Shown piece after piece: positions 54,404 to 63,571 of a stretch of DNA of 64,000 bases. The stretch covers positions 1,302,001 to 1,366,000 of the forward strand of contig NZ_CP025803.1 in NCBI RefSeq assembly GCF_003352065.1, read 5' to 3'. The stretch comes from Sulfitobacter sp. SK011 (GTDB lineage Bacteria > Pseudomonadota > Alphaproteobacteria > Rhodobacterales > Rhodobacteraceae). Position 1 is the first letter of the stretch, and each line of letters begins with the position of its first letter. The position numbers and the translations under genes are program-made. The notes under the pieces are model-generated. The model saw only the letters and a program-made list of their open reading frames with translations, ran no database searches and was not told the origin of the DNA.

Positions 54404-55491
54404 CCGACGCCCGACGCCCCCCTTTGTTGCGCCGGCTGTTGGGCAGTTTTTGGCAAAGACCCGCGTCTGATTTTGGCCCGCGACGTGGGACGGTGACCCA
54501 TCTGATCATTCTGGATGGCACTATGTCATCGCTGGATCCGGGGTGTGAAACAAACGCGGGGCTGGCGTATAAGCTGGCAAGCGAAATGGGCAGCAAGCTG
54601 TCGATTTATTATGAGCCTGGCCTGCAATGGATCGACTGGCGTTCAGCGCGAGACGTCATGATGGGGCGCGGGATCAACCGTCAGATCAAACGCGCGTATG
54701 GCTATCTTGCCTCGCGGTACCATCCGGGGGATCAGATATTTTTCATGGGGTATTCACGCGGTGCCTATGCCGTGCGCAGCCTTGCCGGTGCGATTGATCA
54801 AGTTGGGCTGTTGCGTGCAGAGCATGCTACCGAACGCAATATTCGCGATCTTTATCGCTACTATGAATGCAATCCAAAGAGTTACGCGGCCCAGACGTTT
54901 TCCAAATCTTTTTGCCATGAAAGTGTGTGTATCGAGATGATCGGCGTCTGGGACACGGTCAAATCATTGGGGATCAACGCGCCCGTACTGTGGCGGTTGT
55001 CAGAGCCCAAACATGCTTTTCACGGTCATGAACTGAGTGGCGTCGTAAAAAGTGGCTTTCATGCGCTGGCACTGAACGAATCGCGGGTGGCCTATAAACC
55101 TGTGCTTTGGACCACGCATGATGGGTTCAAGGGCCATGTCGAACAGGTCTGGTTTCCCGGAAGTCATGGGGATGTGGGCGGACAACTCAGCGGGTTTGAA
55201 GCGGCACGACCCCTGGCGAACATTCCCTTGGTCTGGCTTTTGTCCCGAGCCGAAGAAAGTGGATTGCCCCTGCCTGCGGGATGGCGGCTGCGCTTTCCTC
55301 AGGATGCGAAAGCGCCTTCGGTCGGCAATTGGCGCGGCTTTGGCAAGATTTTCATGACCCGGCGCAAACGGATTGTGGGCAAAGACCCTTCAGAGCGGCT
55401 GCATGAAAGTGTCGCTGAACGCACACGCGCGGCACCAGATGGTCGCGTGGTGCGTCCGCTGCAACGCCGGACCGGGGTGGCAGATCCCTAA
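54400..55491 (+). CDS. DUF2235-family alpha/beta hydrolase
   Basis: 363 residues. LIILDGTMSS near the N-terminus and the nucleophile elbow GYSRGAYAVRSLAG (about 117-122, Ser nucleophile) are typical of DUF2235; the acidic/His residues appear in GVWDTV and WFPGSHGDVGG (about 252-260). Some family members are type VI secretion phospholipase effectors (Tle1), but no T6SS gene is nearby and there is no signal peptide. It may act on a lipid or polymer in the cytoplasm. Translationally coupled to the preceding small gene. Confidence 0.8.
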   Translation: MTDARRPPLLRRLLGSFWQRPASDFGPRRGTVTHLIILDGTMSSLDPGCETNAGLAYKLASEMGSKLSIYYEPGLQWIDWRSARDVMMGRGINRQIKRAYGYLASRYHPGDQIFFMGYSRGAYAVRSLAGAIDQVGLLRAEHATERNIRDLYRYYECNPKSYAAQTFSKSFCHESVCIEMIGVWDTVKSLGINAPVLWRLSEPKHAFHGHELSGVVKSGFHALALNESRVAYKPVLWTTHDGFKGHVEQVWFPGSHGDVGGQLSGFEAARPLANIPLVWLLSRAEESGLPLPAGWRLRFPQDAKAPSVGNWRGFGKIFMTRRKRIVGKDPSERLHESVAERTRAAPDGRVVRPLQRRTGVADP

Positions 55492-55970
55492 GCCAGTTTC
55501 ATCACGATGCAGGTCGTCGATCCGGTGGCATAAAGCGTGCCATCATCCACGCCCCTGATTTCCCCATGGGCAACGCCGGTCGATCTGCCAACATGGTCGA
55601 TGTCGCCGATGCACTCGATTTCCGTGCCCAAAGGGATGGCCCGCAGAATGTTGATCTTGAATTCCAAGGTTGTATAGACCGAACCGCGCGGCACTTTTGT
55701 CATCACTGCACAGGCCATCGCGCTGTCGAGCAAGGTGCCGTACCAACCGCCATGAACGGTCCCAAGCGGGTTGGTGACGTTGAATTCCGGTGTGCCCCGA
55801 AAGATCACGCGCCCGTCCTCAACCGCATGCAGGGCATATCCCATGGTGTGCGCAATGGGCGGGCCGGGGTTGGTGCCGTCCAATATCGCCTGCATGAATT
55901 CGAGCCCCGATATTTTCAGAACATCGGACAGGGCAAGCAGGTCGTCGGGGGATTGGGCGGTGCGGGGCAT
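55488..55970 (-). CDS. PaaI-family hotdog thioesterase
   Basis: 160 residues with the hotdog helix NPLGTVHGGWYGTLLDSAMACAV, containing the HGG motif, and a later EIRGVDDGTLYATGSTTCIVM strand. It hydrolyses an acyl-CoA, probably aromatic or short-chain. Start 55970 has GGAGAA upstream; the longer frame to 56177 is not family-like. It overlaps the DUF2235 gene end by four bases, convergently, and follows metF. Confidence 0.85.
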   Translation of the reverse strand: MPRTAQSPDDLLALSDVLKISGLEFMQAILDGTNPGPPIAHTMGYALHAVEDGRVIFRGTPEFNVTNPLGTVHGGWYGTLLDSAMACAVMTKVPRGSVYTTLEFKINILRAIPLGTEIECIGDIDHVGRSTGVAHGEIRGVDDGTLYATGSTTCIVMKLA

Positions 55971-56035
55971 GTGGGGTTCTCCGGCCAAGGGGGATGCCGG
56001 AGACGCTGTTTTAATTAGTCTGCAAAGGCAAGGTG

Positions 56036-56902
56036 TTACGCAACGTCCGAGAGCGATACTTGCGGTGTGACACCCAAAGCGCGGCAGACATCGCGGGTCA
56101 ATTCTGCACGGTTCAAGGTGTAAAAGTGCAGGTTTTCGACGCCCTCGTCGATAAGGTCGCTGCACATTTCCGTGCACAAGGCCGTGGCCAGAAGATCATG
56201 CCGGTCATCGCGCAGGGCGGTTTCAAAGGCCTGACTGACCCAATCGGGCACATAGGTGCCGCAACGATCTGCAAATTTGCGCGCCGAAGTCCAGTTGACC
56301 ACCGGCAGGATGCCCGGTGTGATCGGCTTGTCAATGCCCGCCTTGTCACAGGCGTCGCGGAAGCGCAGGAATGTCTCGGCTTCAAAAAAGAACTGCGTGA
56401 TCGCCTCGTCCGCACCGGCATCAAACTTGCGCTTGAGCCAGTCGATGCTGGCCTGCTGGTCGGTCGCTTCGGGGTGCAGATCAGGATAGGCACCGACGCG
56501 GATATTGAATTTGCCGGTCTCGGCCAAGGCCTCGATCAGCTCACAGCTGTTTTGAAAACCATCGGCATGTGGGGTAAAGGTGGCCGCCCCCTCTGCAGGA
56601 TCGCCGCGCAGGGCCACGATATCGGTCACGCCGGCCTTTGCAAAACCGCGGGCGACATCCATCGTTTCCTTGCGGCTGGCACCAACACAGGTCAGATGCG
56701 CGGCCACCGGCAAACCAGAGGTTCGGCGCAGCACATGGGCGGCATCTTTGGTCAGGTCGCGTGTCGTTCCGCCAGCGCCGTAGGTCACCGAGAAAAAGCG
56801 CGGGGACAGAGGGGCCAATGTCTGAGCCGTGTCCCAGAGCTTGAATGCCGCATCCACTGTGCGCGGCGGGAAAACTTCGAAAGAGACATTTGGCGTTGTC
56901 AT
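56036..56902 (-). CDS. metF: 5,10-methylenetetrahydrofolate reductase
   Basis: 288 residues, the single-domain bacterial form. NVSFEVFPPRT opens the barrel, FFSVTYGAGGTTRD and HLTCVG follow, and DIVALRGDP plus GAYPDLHPEA bind FAD and substrate. It makes 5-methyl-THF for methionine synthesis. The divergent LysR-family gene 97 bases away probably regulates it. Confidence 0.95.
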   Translation of the reverse strand: MTTPNVSFEVFPPRTVDAAFKLWDTAQTLAPLSPRFFSVTYGAGGTTRDLTKDAAHVLRRTSGLPVAAHLTCVGASRKETMDVARGFAKAGVTDIVALRGDPAEGAATFTPHADGFQNSCELIEALAETGKFNIRVGAYPDLHPEATDQQASIDWLKRKFDAGADEAITQFFFEAETFLRFRDACDKAGIDKPITPGILPVVNWTSARKFADRCGTYVPDWVSQAFETALRDDRHDLLATALCTEMCSDLIDEGVENLHFYTLNRAELTRDVCRALGVTPQVSLSDVA

Positions 56903-56932
56903 TGGGCTGATCCTTCATTCCGGGTTACCCTC

Positions 56933-56960
56933 TTGTCTCATGAAACTGAATGTGAGACAA
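56933..56960. promoter_or_regulatory. inverted repeat in metF-metR gap
   Basis: TTGTCTCA (56933-56940) and TGAGACAA (56953-56960) are perfect eight-base arms around twelve bases. It lies between the divergent metF and LysR-family genes, near where a MetR-type protein would bind, and a shorter TCAT-N7-ATGA follows at about 56,972-56,986. It does not match the enteric MetR consensus closely. Confidence 0.45.
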
Positions 56961-56999
56961 ATTCATAACTTTCATCTTAAATATGAGGATGACCTCAAT

Positions 57000-57905
57000 A
57001 TGCATATCGAGTTCCGGCATCTGCGCACCATTCAGGCCATTCACGAGGCGGGCGGTCTGGCCCGTGCGGCAGAGCAGATGAACATCACCCAATCGGCGCT
57101 CAGTCATCAGGTTAAGGGGCTGGAGGATCAGGCAGGGGTGGAATTGTTTGTGCGCCGCTCAAAGCCGTTGAAATTATCCCCTGCGGGGCAAAGGTTGCTG
57201 AAACTGGCGCAACAGGTTTTGCCACAGGTGCAGGCCTTGCAGGATGAATTCACCGGGTTGCGCGCGGGCAGCACCGGTCGCATGCACATCGCCATTGAAT
57301 GTCATGCCTGTTTTGAGTGGCTGTTCCCGGTGCTGGAACACTTCCGCCGCGCCTGGCCGGATGTGGATGTTGATATCCGCCCCGGTCTGGCCTTTGACGC
57401 GCTGCCGGCGCTGTTGCGCGAAGAGGTCGATCTGGTGGTGAGCTCGGACCCAGAAGAACTGCCCGGTGTCGAATTTGTTGAGCTTTTTGACTACAAGGCG
57501 GTCTTTGTCGCGGCCAGCACGCATCCGCTGGCCGAAAAACCCTTTGTTGAGGCGGCGGATTTTCGCAATGAGACCCTGATCACCTATCCGGTTGAACGCA
57601 CCCGGCTGGATGTTTTCAGCCAATTGCTGATCCCGGCCAAGGTTGAACCGGCTGCCATCCGGCAGGTCGAACTGACGGCGGTGATCTTGTTGCTGGTCGC
57701 TTCGAACCGCGGGGTGTCTGTGCTGCCTGATTGGGTGGTGCGCGAGGTCAAATACAGTTCGGATTATGTGACACGCCCCCTGACAAAAGACGGGATAACC
57801 CGGCGGCTTTATGCAGCGGTGCGCAGTGACGATCTGGACAAGCCGTTTATGGGTCAATTGCTGAAACTGGCAGGACAAGAGGCGCGTAAATTGCAGTCGA
57901 TTTAA
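57000..57905 (+). CDS. metR: LysR-family regulator, MetR-like
   Basis: 301 residues. The N-terminal helix-turn-helix (MHIEFRHLRTIQAIHEAGGLARAAEQMNITQSALSHQVKGLE) and the effector domain with IECHACFEWLFPVLEHFR and the late ELTAVILLLVASNRGVSVLPDW resemble MetR, which senses homocysteine. Start 57000 is chosen as the family start, with GAGG eleven bases upstream; the frame runs on further upstream into metF. Divergent from metF, the usual arrangement. Confidence 0.87.
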   Translation: MHIEFRHLRTIQAIHEAGGLARAAEQMNITQSALSHQVKGLEDQAGVELFVRRSKPLKLSPAGQRLLKLAQQVLPQVQALQDEFTGLRAGSTGRMHIAIECHACFEWLFPVLEHFRRAWPDVDVDIRPGLAFDALPALLREEVDLVVSSDPEELPGVEFVELFDYKAVFVAASTHPLAEKPFVEAADFRNETLITYPVERTRLDVFSQLLIPAKVEPAAIRQVELTAVILLLVASNRGVSVLPDWVVREVKYSSDYVTRPLTKDGITRRLYAAVRSDDLDKPFMGQLLKLAGQEARKLQSI

Positions 57906-57960
57906 GCAAAGCTGTGCGTGGACGCCCCATAACGTGACGCTTTGCGCCACGCCCCCTTGG

Positions 57961-57998
57961 CAATCAGGCGCGCCCCGCCTATACGCAGCGCCTGATTG
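57961..57998. promoter_or_regulatory. hairpin in the suhB leader
   Basis: CAATCAGGCGC (57961-57971) and GCGCCTGATTG (57988-57998) are perfect eleven-base arms around sixteen bases, ending 17 bases before the suhB start and directly upstream of its AAAGGA site. It could be a leader stem, a terminator-like structure or an operator. A suhB-linked RNA is known in alphaproteobacteria, but this does not resemble it as far as I can tell. Confidence 0.4.
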
Positions 57999-58015
57999 GT
58001 CAAAGGACGCAGACA

Positions 58016-58801
58016 ATGGTTGGCAGTGCAAATCTCAACATCATGATCAAGGCGGCGCGCAAAGCGGGCCGCGCATTGGCCAAGGATTTTCGCGAAGTTG
58101 AGAACCTGCAGGTGTCGGTCAAGGGGGCCGGGGATTTTGTCAGCAAAGCCGATATCGGTGCTGAGAAGATCATCAAGGACGAATTGATGGGCGCACGCCC
58201 GACCTATGGCTGGCTGGCCGAAGAAGGCGGTGCGCAAGAGGGTCAGGACCCCACACGCCGCTGGATCGTGGACCCGCTGGATGGCACCACCAATTTCCTG
58301 CACGGGCTGCCGCACTGGTCTGTGTCAATCGCCCTTGAACATAAAGGTCAGATCGTTGCGGGTGTGATTTATGATCCAACCAAGGATGAGTTGTTCTTTG
58401 CCGAAAAAGGTGCAGGTGCCTGGATGAACGAGACCCGCATCCGGGTGTCCGGCCGTCACCGCATGATTGAATCGATTTTTGCCACCGGATTGCCCTTTGC
58501 CGGACGCGCCGATTTGCCCGATACCTTGAAGGATCTGGGGCGGTTGTTGCCGGTGTGCGCGGGCGTTCGCCGCTGGGGATCTGCGGCGCTGGATTTGGCT
58601 TATGTTGCCGCAGGGCGCTATGACGGGTTCTGGGAACGCCGCCTGAAGTCCTGGGATCTGGCCGCAGGTGTGATCATCGTCAAAGAGGCGGGCGGGTTGG
58701 TCGAAGCCATGAACCCCAACGGGGACGTGTTGGATGACGGCGAGATCGTCTGTGCCAATGAGCCGATTTTTTCGGGCTTTGCGAAAATCGTCCGGGGGTA
58801 G
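58016..58801 (+). CDS. suhB: inositol monophosphatase family protein
   Basis: 261 residues. Motif A is WIVDPLDGTTNFLHGLPHW at about 83-101, with the metal Asp residues; motif B is WDLAAGVIIVKEAGG near 210. It hydrolyses inositol-1-phosphate or a related phosphate and in E. coli is also an RNA-polymerase antitermination partner. AAAGGA precedes the ATG. It lies after the LysR gene on the same strand, 110 bases away. Confidence 0.92.
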   Translation: MVGSANLNIMIKAARKAGRALAKDFREVENLQVSVKGAGDFVSKADIGAEKIIKDELMGARPTYGWLAEEGGAQEGQDPTRRWIVDPLDGTTNFLHGLPHWSVSIALEHKGQIVAGVIYDPTKDELFFAEKGAGAWMNETRIRVSGRHRMIESIFATGLPFAGRADLPDTLKDLGRLLPVCAGVRRWGSAALDLAYVAAGRYDGFWERRLKSWDLAAGVIIVKEAGGLVEAMNPNGDVLDDGEIVCANEPIFSGFAKIVRG

Positions 58802-58856
58802 CGTTTTGTTCTTGCCCCTGGCTATGTGTATTTTTGGAACAATGAAACGGGCGGCG

Positions 58857-59234
58857 CTATCTGTCTGAGGGGTGGTTGATGCCGTCGGTCCAGACAATTG
58901 GTTCATACTCCCACGGGTTGGCGCCCTCGATACACCCCAGATTAATGCCGCATTGGCTGGGGTCGGCCCGGCGTTTGTGATGGGTGTATATGCCGCAGGT
59001 TTTGCAAAAATAGTGCTGCGCTGTGTGGGTGTTCCAACTGTAGAGCGTGAGGTTATCCGCGCCTTTCAGCACATGGACCGAACTGGCGATGGCGGTCACT
59101 GCAGCGGCTTGCCTGCGCGCGCAGAACGAACAGGTGCAGCGCCCGATGTCATCGAAGCCGTGGGGCAGGGTCGCTTCAAGCGCGACAGCGCCACAATGAC
59201 AGGTGGCGCGGACTTTCACCGGGGCGCTTGTCAT
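58857..59234 (-). CDS. short GFA-family zinc protein
   Basis: 125 residues with cysteines in ATCHCGAVALEA, RCTCSFCARR and FCKTCGIYTHHKRR, the GFA zinc pattern; shorter than the protein at 4,700-5,188. Its ATG overlaps the stop of the upstream rhomboid gene by four bases, so the two are translated together. No formaldehyde genes nearby; activity unknown. Confidence 0.75.
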   Translation of the reverse strand: MTSAPVKVRATCHCGAVALEATLPHGFDDIGRCTCSFCARRQAAAVTAIASSVHVLKGADNLTLYSWNTHTAQHYFCKTCGIYTHHKRRADPSQCGINLGCIEGANPWEYEPIVWTDGINHPSDR

Positions 59235-59974
59235 TTACGTCTCACCTTTGGAATGCGGCTTTCTATGGCTGGATAGGTCGCGGCGGGATGGGGTGGGTGG
59301 CCATCGGTGCGGCTCCAGAAATCAACCCCACCCCGGCGCAGCCAGAACGGCACCGTCAGCACCAGACCTGCGACAAACCCGCCAGCATGCGCCCAATATG
59401 CAACGCCACCTGTGCCAGTATCGGCCGCGATGCCGCCAAAGAACTGCATGGCAAACCAGACCGCCAGCATGATCCAGGCCGGGATCGGGAAGATGCGGAA
59501 AAACACGATAAAGATGATCAGAATATCAACCTTGGCTCGGGGATAGAGCAGCAGATAGCCGCCCATCACCCCGGCAATTGCGCCTGACGCACCGACCATC
59601 GGGACGACCGAGTTGGGCTCTGCCACCACTTGCCCCAGCCCCGCAGCGACGCCGCAGGCCAGATAGAACAGCAAATAGCGCAGATGCCCCATATCATCTT
59701 CGATGTTGTCACCGAATATCCACAAGAACAGCATGTTACCCGCAAGGTGCAGCCAGCCGCCATGCAGGAACATGGAGGTAACAAGCCCGCCATAGCCGCC
59801 CCCGTCGCTGAGCCGTGCCGGGACAAGCGCCCATGCGTTGTAAAAATCAAACGTGGCGCGGTTGTCCGAGAGCAGGGTCACATAGCTTAGAAAGATCACG
59901 ATGTTGGCGACCATCAGCGCGTAGGTGACATAGGGCGTGCGCCCGGACGGGTTATGATCGCGGATAGGAAACAT
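59231..59974 (-). CDS. rhomboid-family intramembrane serine protease
   Basis: 247 residues with about six membrane segments. The catalytic Ser is in GASGAIAGVMG (about residue 128) and the partner His in HAGGFVAGL (about 195); HGGWLHLAGNMLFLWIFGD carries the conserved loop and helix residues. It would cleave membrane proteins inside the bilayer. GFA follows it with a four-base overlap. Confidence 0.9.
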   Translation of the reverse strand: MFPIRDHNPSGRTPYVTYALMVANIVIFLSYVTLLSDNRATFDFYNAWALVPARLSDGGGYGGLVTSMFLHGGWLHLAGNMLFLWIFGDNIEDDMGHLRYLLFYLACGVAAGLGQVVAEPNSVVPMVGASGAIAGVMGGYLLLYPRAKVDILIIFIVFFRIFPIPAWIMLAVWFAMQFFGGIAADTGTGGVAYWAHAGGFVAGLVLTVPFWLRRGGVDFWSRTDGHPPHPAATYPAIESRIPKVRRK

Positions 59975-60043
59975 GGTGCCACGCTGAGCGATTGCGCAGG
60001 ACGGGTCAAGAGGCCCCGGCGCATCTGCCGGGACCTTTGTGTT

Positions 60044-63000
60044 TTACCCTGCAGCGCCCAGAAGGGCGGCGTTGCCCCCGGAGGCGGTGGTGTCCACGCA
60101 GACATGGCGTTCGGCACGGACCCGGGCGGTATCGGGCAACCCCCGGATCAGAGGCAGGATCGGGCCATCGCGTTTGGCCAGCGCCTGTTCGATCTGGCGT
60201 GCGGTCTCTGCGTCACCCCACCACAGGACGCCACCATATGCGGGGCCATCTGACAGATCAGTGGGGTCAATCTGGCCTGTCGCTTGCAGGGCGATCCCGC
60301 CCAATGCCTCAACCGCACGCGCCTGCGCAGCGGCGGCATCGGCACCCGGACCCATACACAAGAGGGCGGCGCGTGGCAGCGTCGTCAGGCGGTTCGATTC
60401 GCCTGTTGGTCCGGGCATCGACACGGTTTCAATCGGTTTGGGATGGTGTGGCGCGGGTTTGGGCAGATCGGCCTGCGGTTTGTGCCATTCACCGGTGACG
60501 TCCTGCGTATCTGGTGCACTGAAACGGGGCAGGTAATTTGGCCCGCCCGCTTTGGGACCCGTGCCGGACAGGCCCTCACCGCCAAACGGCTGACTGCCCA
60601 CGATCGCGCCGATCTGGTTGCGGTTGATATAGACGTTGCCGGCTTCGATCCGTTCCGACACATGTTGTACCCGGTCATCGATGCGGGTGTGCAGGCCAAA
60701 GGTCAGCCCGTACCCGGTGGCGTTGATTGCGTCGATCACCTTGTCCAGCTCGTGGCTTTTGAACGTCGCAAGGTGCAGGACCGGGCCGAAGATCTCACGC
60801 TTCATATCGCCAATGCCATTCACGCGGATGATGGTGGGGGCCACATAGGTGCCGCCATCCGGTGTCGGCAATTCAGCCACCACCCGGCCATCGGCGCGCG
60901 CGGCTTCGATGTGATCAGAGATGCCTTTGCGGGCCAATTCGTCAATCACCGGCCCTACGTCCGTGCTGAGATGCCAGGGATCGCCCATGTTCAGCGATTG
61001 CATAGCCCCAATCAGCATTTTGGTCAGGTCTTCGGCGATGTCTTCCTGCACATAGAGGCAGCGCAGCGCGGAACAGCGTTGGCCCGCAGACTGGAACGCG
61101 CTTTCGACAATCGCGGTCACCGCCTGTTCGGGCAGGGCGGTGCTGTCCACGATCATGGCATTCAGACCGCCGGTTTCCGCGATCAGCGGCGTGCCAGGGG
61201 CGCAGTTTTCGGCCATCGCGGTGCGGATGCGCATCGCGGTGGCAGTAGAGCCGGTAAAGGCCACGCCGCCGATGCGTGGATCAGAGGTAACCGCGGCCCC
61301 GATATCACCGCCACCGGGTAGCAATTGCAACGCGGAACGCGGTACGCCCGCCTTGTGCAGCAGACCAACGGTGAAATGTGCGACCAATGGCGTCTGTTCA
61401 GCGGGCTTGGCCAGCACGGCGTTTCCGGCAGCAAGGGCGGCGGATATCTGGCCACAGAAAATCGCCATCGGGAAGTTCCAGGGCGAGATACAGGTAAAGA
61501 TGCCGGCGGCAGGCGTGTTGGTTGCCTGTGCCGCGTAATAGCGCAGGAAATCAACACCTTCGCGCAGTTCGGCCACGCAATCGGGCAGGCCTTTGCCCGC
61601 TTCACGCGCCAGAAGCGCAAAGATTTCGCCATAGTTTTCTTCGATCAGATCCGCCGCTTTCAGCAAAACCGCACGACGGGTGGCCAGTGGCGCGTCCCAT
61701 GGCGCGGCAGTATCCAGCGCGGTTGCAACATCTTCCTTTGAGGCATTGCGCACGGTGCCGGGGGATTTGGTCGGATGTGCCGGGTTCATCACCTTGACAG
61801 CCTTTTGCGGCGCTGCCTCGCCAGCAAGCAGGGGGGCGGCCTCCCATTTGTGGGACTTGAAGGGCGCGCGGGCGGCTTCGATCCTGGCCAACGTCGGCGT
61901 ATGGGCCAGATCAAAGCCAATTGCATTGGCACGCAGCGGCAGGAATATCTCTGGCCCGGTGGGGATTTTGACATTCGACGTACCCAGTTGCGCAAATGGA
62001 TCGGCGGCGACCACTTCGGGGGCCACGTTTTCATCAACGATCTGGTTCACAAAGCTTGAATTCGCGCCGTTTTCCAACAGACGCCGCACCAGATAGGCCA
62101 GCAGGTCGCGATGCGCCCCGACGGGGGCATAGATCCGGCAACGGGTGCCGTTTTGCGTCATCACCAGATTGTGCAGGGTCTCGCCCATGCCGTGCAAGCG
62201 CTGGAATTCGTAGGTTTCAGGATCGTCGCCCATGTGCAGGACGGCCGCGACGGTATGGGCGTTGTGGGTGGCAAATTGGGGGTAAATCCGGTCAGTCATG
62301 CCCAAAAGTTTGCGCGCATTGGCGATGTAGGACACATCGGTTGCGGCTTTCTGAGTGAAGACGGGAAAACCGTCGACGCCCTCGACCTGGGCGCGTTTGA
62401 TCTCGGTGTCCCAATAGGCCCCCTTGACCAGCCGGACCATGATGCGGCGGTCATGGCGTTTCGCCATGGCATAAAGGGCGTCTATCACCCGTGATGCACG
62501 CGGGCCAAAGGCCTGAACAACGATGCCAAATCCGTCCCACCCAGACAGTGCAGGTTCGCCCATCACGCGGTCAATTACATCCAATGACAGGGCAAGGCGG
62601 TCGGCCTCTTCGGCGTCGACATTGAGGCCCATGCCAGCGGATTTCGCCAACAGGCACAGTGCGCGCAGACGCGGCACCAGATCGCGCATCACCGAAGCTT
62701 CCTGAGCGATCTCATAGCGGGGGTGCAGGGCGCTGAGCTTTACGGAAATGCCCGGATTCTTGCGGATGTCGGGGTCGTTGCAGGCGGTTGCAATCGCTGA
62801 AATCGCGCGGCTGTAGCTCAGATGATAGCGCTTTGCGTCGCCTTCGGTCCGTGCCGCTTCGCCCAGCATGTCGTAGCTATAGGTGAAGCCCTTTTTCTCC
62901 ATACCCTTGGCGCGGGTCATCGCGGCGGTGATGTCCTCCCCCAAAACGAACTGACGGCCCATTTCCTTCATCGCACGGGAAACGGCGGTGCGGATCACCG

Positions 63001-63463
63001 GCTCGCCCAGACGTTTGATCGCCGCGCGCAGGTGGCGCACGGGGCCGGGTTGATCGTCATCAAGCACACGGCCCGTCAGCATCAGCGCCCAAGTGGAGGC
63101 GTTGACCAAGGATGATGTGGAGTGGCCCATGTGACGGCCCCAGTCAGAAGGCGCAATCTTGTCTTCAATGAGCGCATCGATGGTGTCGGCATCCGGCACC
63201 CGCAACAGCGCTTCGGCCAGACACATCAGGGCGACCCCTTCGTCAGTGGAAAGGCCATATTCGGCCAGAAACACTTCCATCATGCCGGGCGATGTGGCCC
63301 CGCGAATGTCGCGCACCAGACCCGCCGCCTGGGCGGAAATCGTGGCCCGGTCTGTTTCAGTCAACTGCGCTGTCTGAACCAGGGTGGCCAAGACGGTTTC
63401 GGGATCAGCATAGGTTTCTTCGTCAATTTGGTGACGCAGGGAAGGGGAAGTATCGCGGGCCAT
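60044..63463 (-). CDS. putA: bifunctional proline dehydrogenase / L-glutamate-gamma-semialdehyde dehydrogenase
   Basis: 1139 residues. The proline dehydrogenase barrel occupies about 80-480 (RLVKGAYWDTEIKRAQ, YEFQRLHGMGE), and the aldehyde dehydrogenase domain about 550-1000 (ISPWNFPMAIFCGQISAAL, AETGGLNAMIVDS, the nucleophile in GQRCSALR). It oxidises proline to glutamate with FAD then NAD+. There is no N-terminal ribbon-helix-helix DNA-binding domain, so regulation falls to the divergent Lrp-type gene. GGAGA precedes the ATG. Confidence 0.95.
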   Translation of the reverse strand: MARDTSPSLRHQIDEETYADPETVLATLVQTAQLTETDRATISAQAAGLVRDIRGATSPGMMEVFLAEYGLSTDEGVALMCLAEALLRVPDADTIDALIEDKIAPSDWGRHMGHSTSSLVNASTWALMLTGRVLDDDQPGPVRHLRAAIKRLGEPVIRTAVSRAMKEMGRQFVLGEDITAAMTRAKGMEKKGFTYSYDMLGEAARTEGDAKRYHLSYSRAISAIATACNDPDIRKNPGISVKLSALHPRYEIAQEASVMRDLVPRLRALCLLAKSAGMGLNVDAEEADRLALSLDVIDRVMGEPALSGWDGFGIVVQAFGPRASRVIDALYAMAKRHDRRIMVRLVKGAYWDTEIKRAQVEGVDGFPVFTQKAATDVSYIANARKLLGMTDRIYPQFATHNAHTVAAVLHMGDDPETYEFQRLHGMGETLHNLVMTQNGTRCRIYAPVGAHRDLLAYLVRRLLENGANSSFVNQIVDENVAPEVVAADPFAQLGTSNVKIPTGPEIFLPLRANAIGFDLAHTPTLARIEAARAPFKSHKWEAAPLLAGEAAPQKAVKVMNPAHPTKSPGTVRNASKEDVATALDTAAPWDAPLATRRAVLLKAADLIEENYGEIFALLAREAGKGLPDCVAELREGVDFLRYYAAQATNTPAAGIFTCISPWNFPMAIFCGQISAALAAGNAVLAKPAEQTPLVAHFTVGLLHKAGVPRSALQLLPGGGDIGAAVTSDPRIGGVAFTGSTATAMRIRTAMAENCAPGTPLIAETGGLNAMIVDSTALPEQAVTAIVESAFQSAGQRCSALRCLYVQEDIAEDLTKMLIGAMQSLNMGDPWHLSTDVGPVIDELARKGISDHIEAARADGRVVAELPTPDGGTYVAPTIIRVNGIGDMKREIFGPVLHLATFKSHELDKVIDAINATGYGLTFGLHTRIDDRVQHVSERIEAGNVYINRNQIGAIVGSQPFGGEGLSGTGPKAGGPNYLPRFSAPDTQDVTGEWHKPQADLPKPAPHHPKPIETVSMPGPTGESNRLTTLPRAALLCMGPGADAAAAQARAVEALGGIALQATGQIDPTDLSDGPAYGGVLWWGDAETARQIEQALAKRDGPILPLIRGLPDTARVRAERHVCVDTTASGGNAALLGAAG

Positions 63464-63571
63464 GAGCAGTCTCCAAATGAGGTTTTGTCAAAGATATCCT
63501 AGGACGGCAGGTCGTTTGGCCTTATGATTGATCGAAAGGCAGACTTTTGTCGTGATTTTTAGGGGCTTTGC

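Noticed and set aside
56829-57000. Longer N-terminus for the LysR-family gene
   Set aside because: The extra residues run through the metF start and do not look like LysR; the helix-turn-helix begins at the ATG at 57000.
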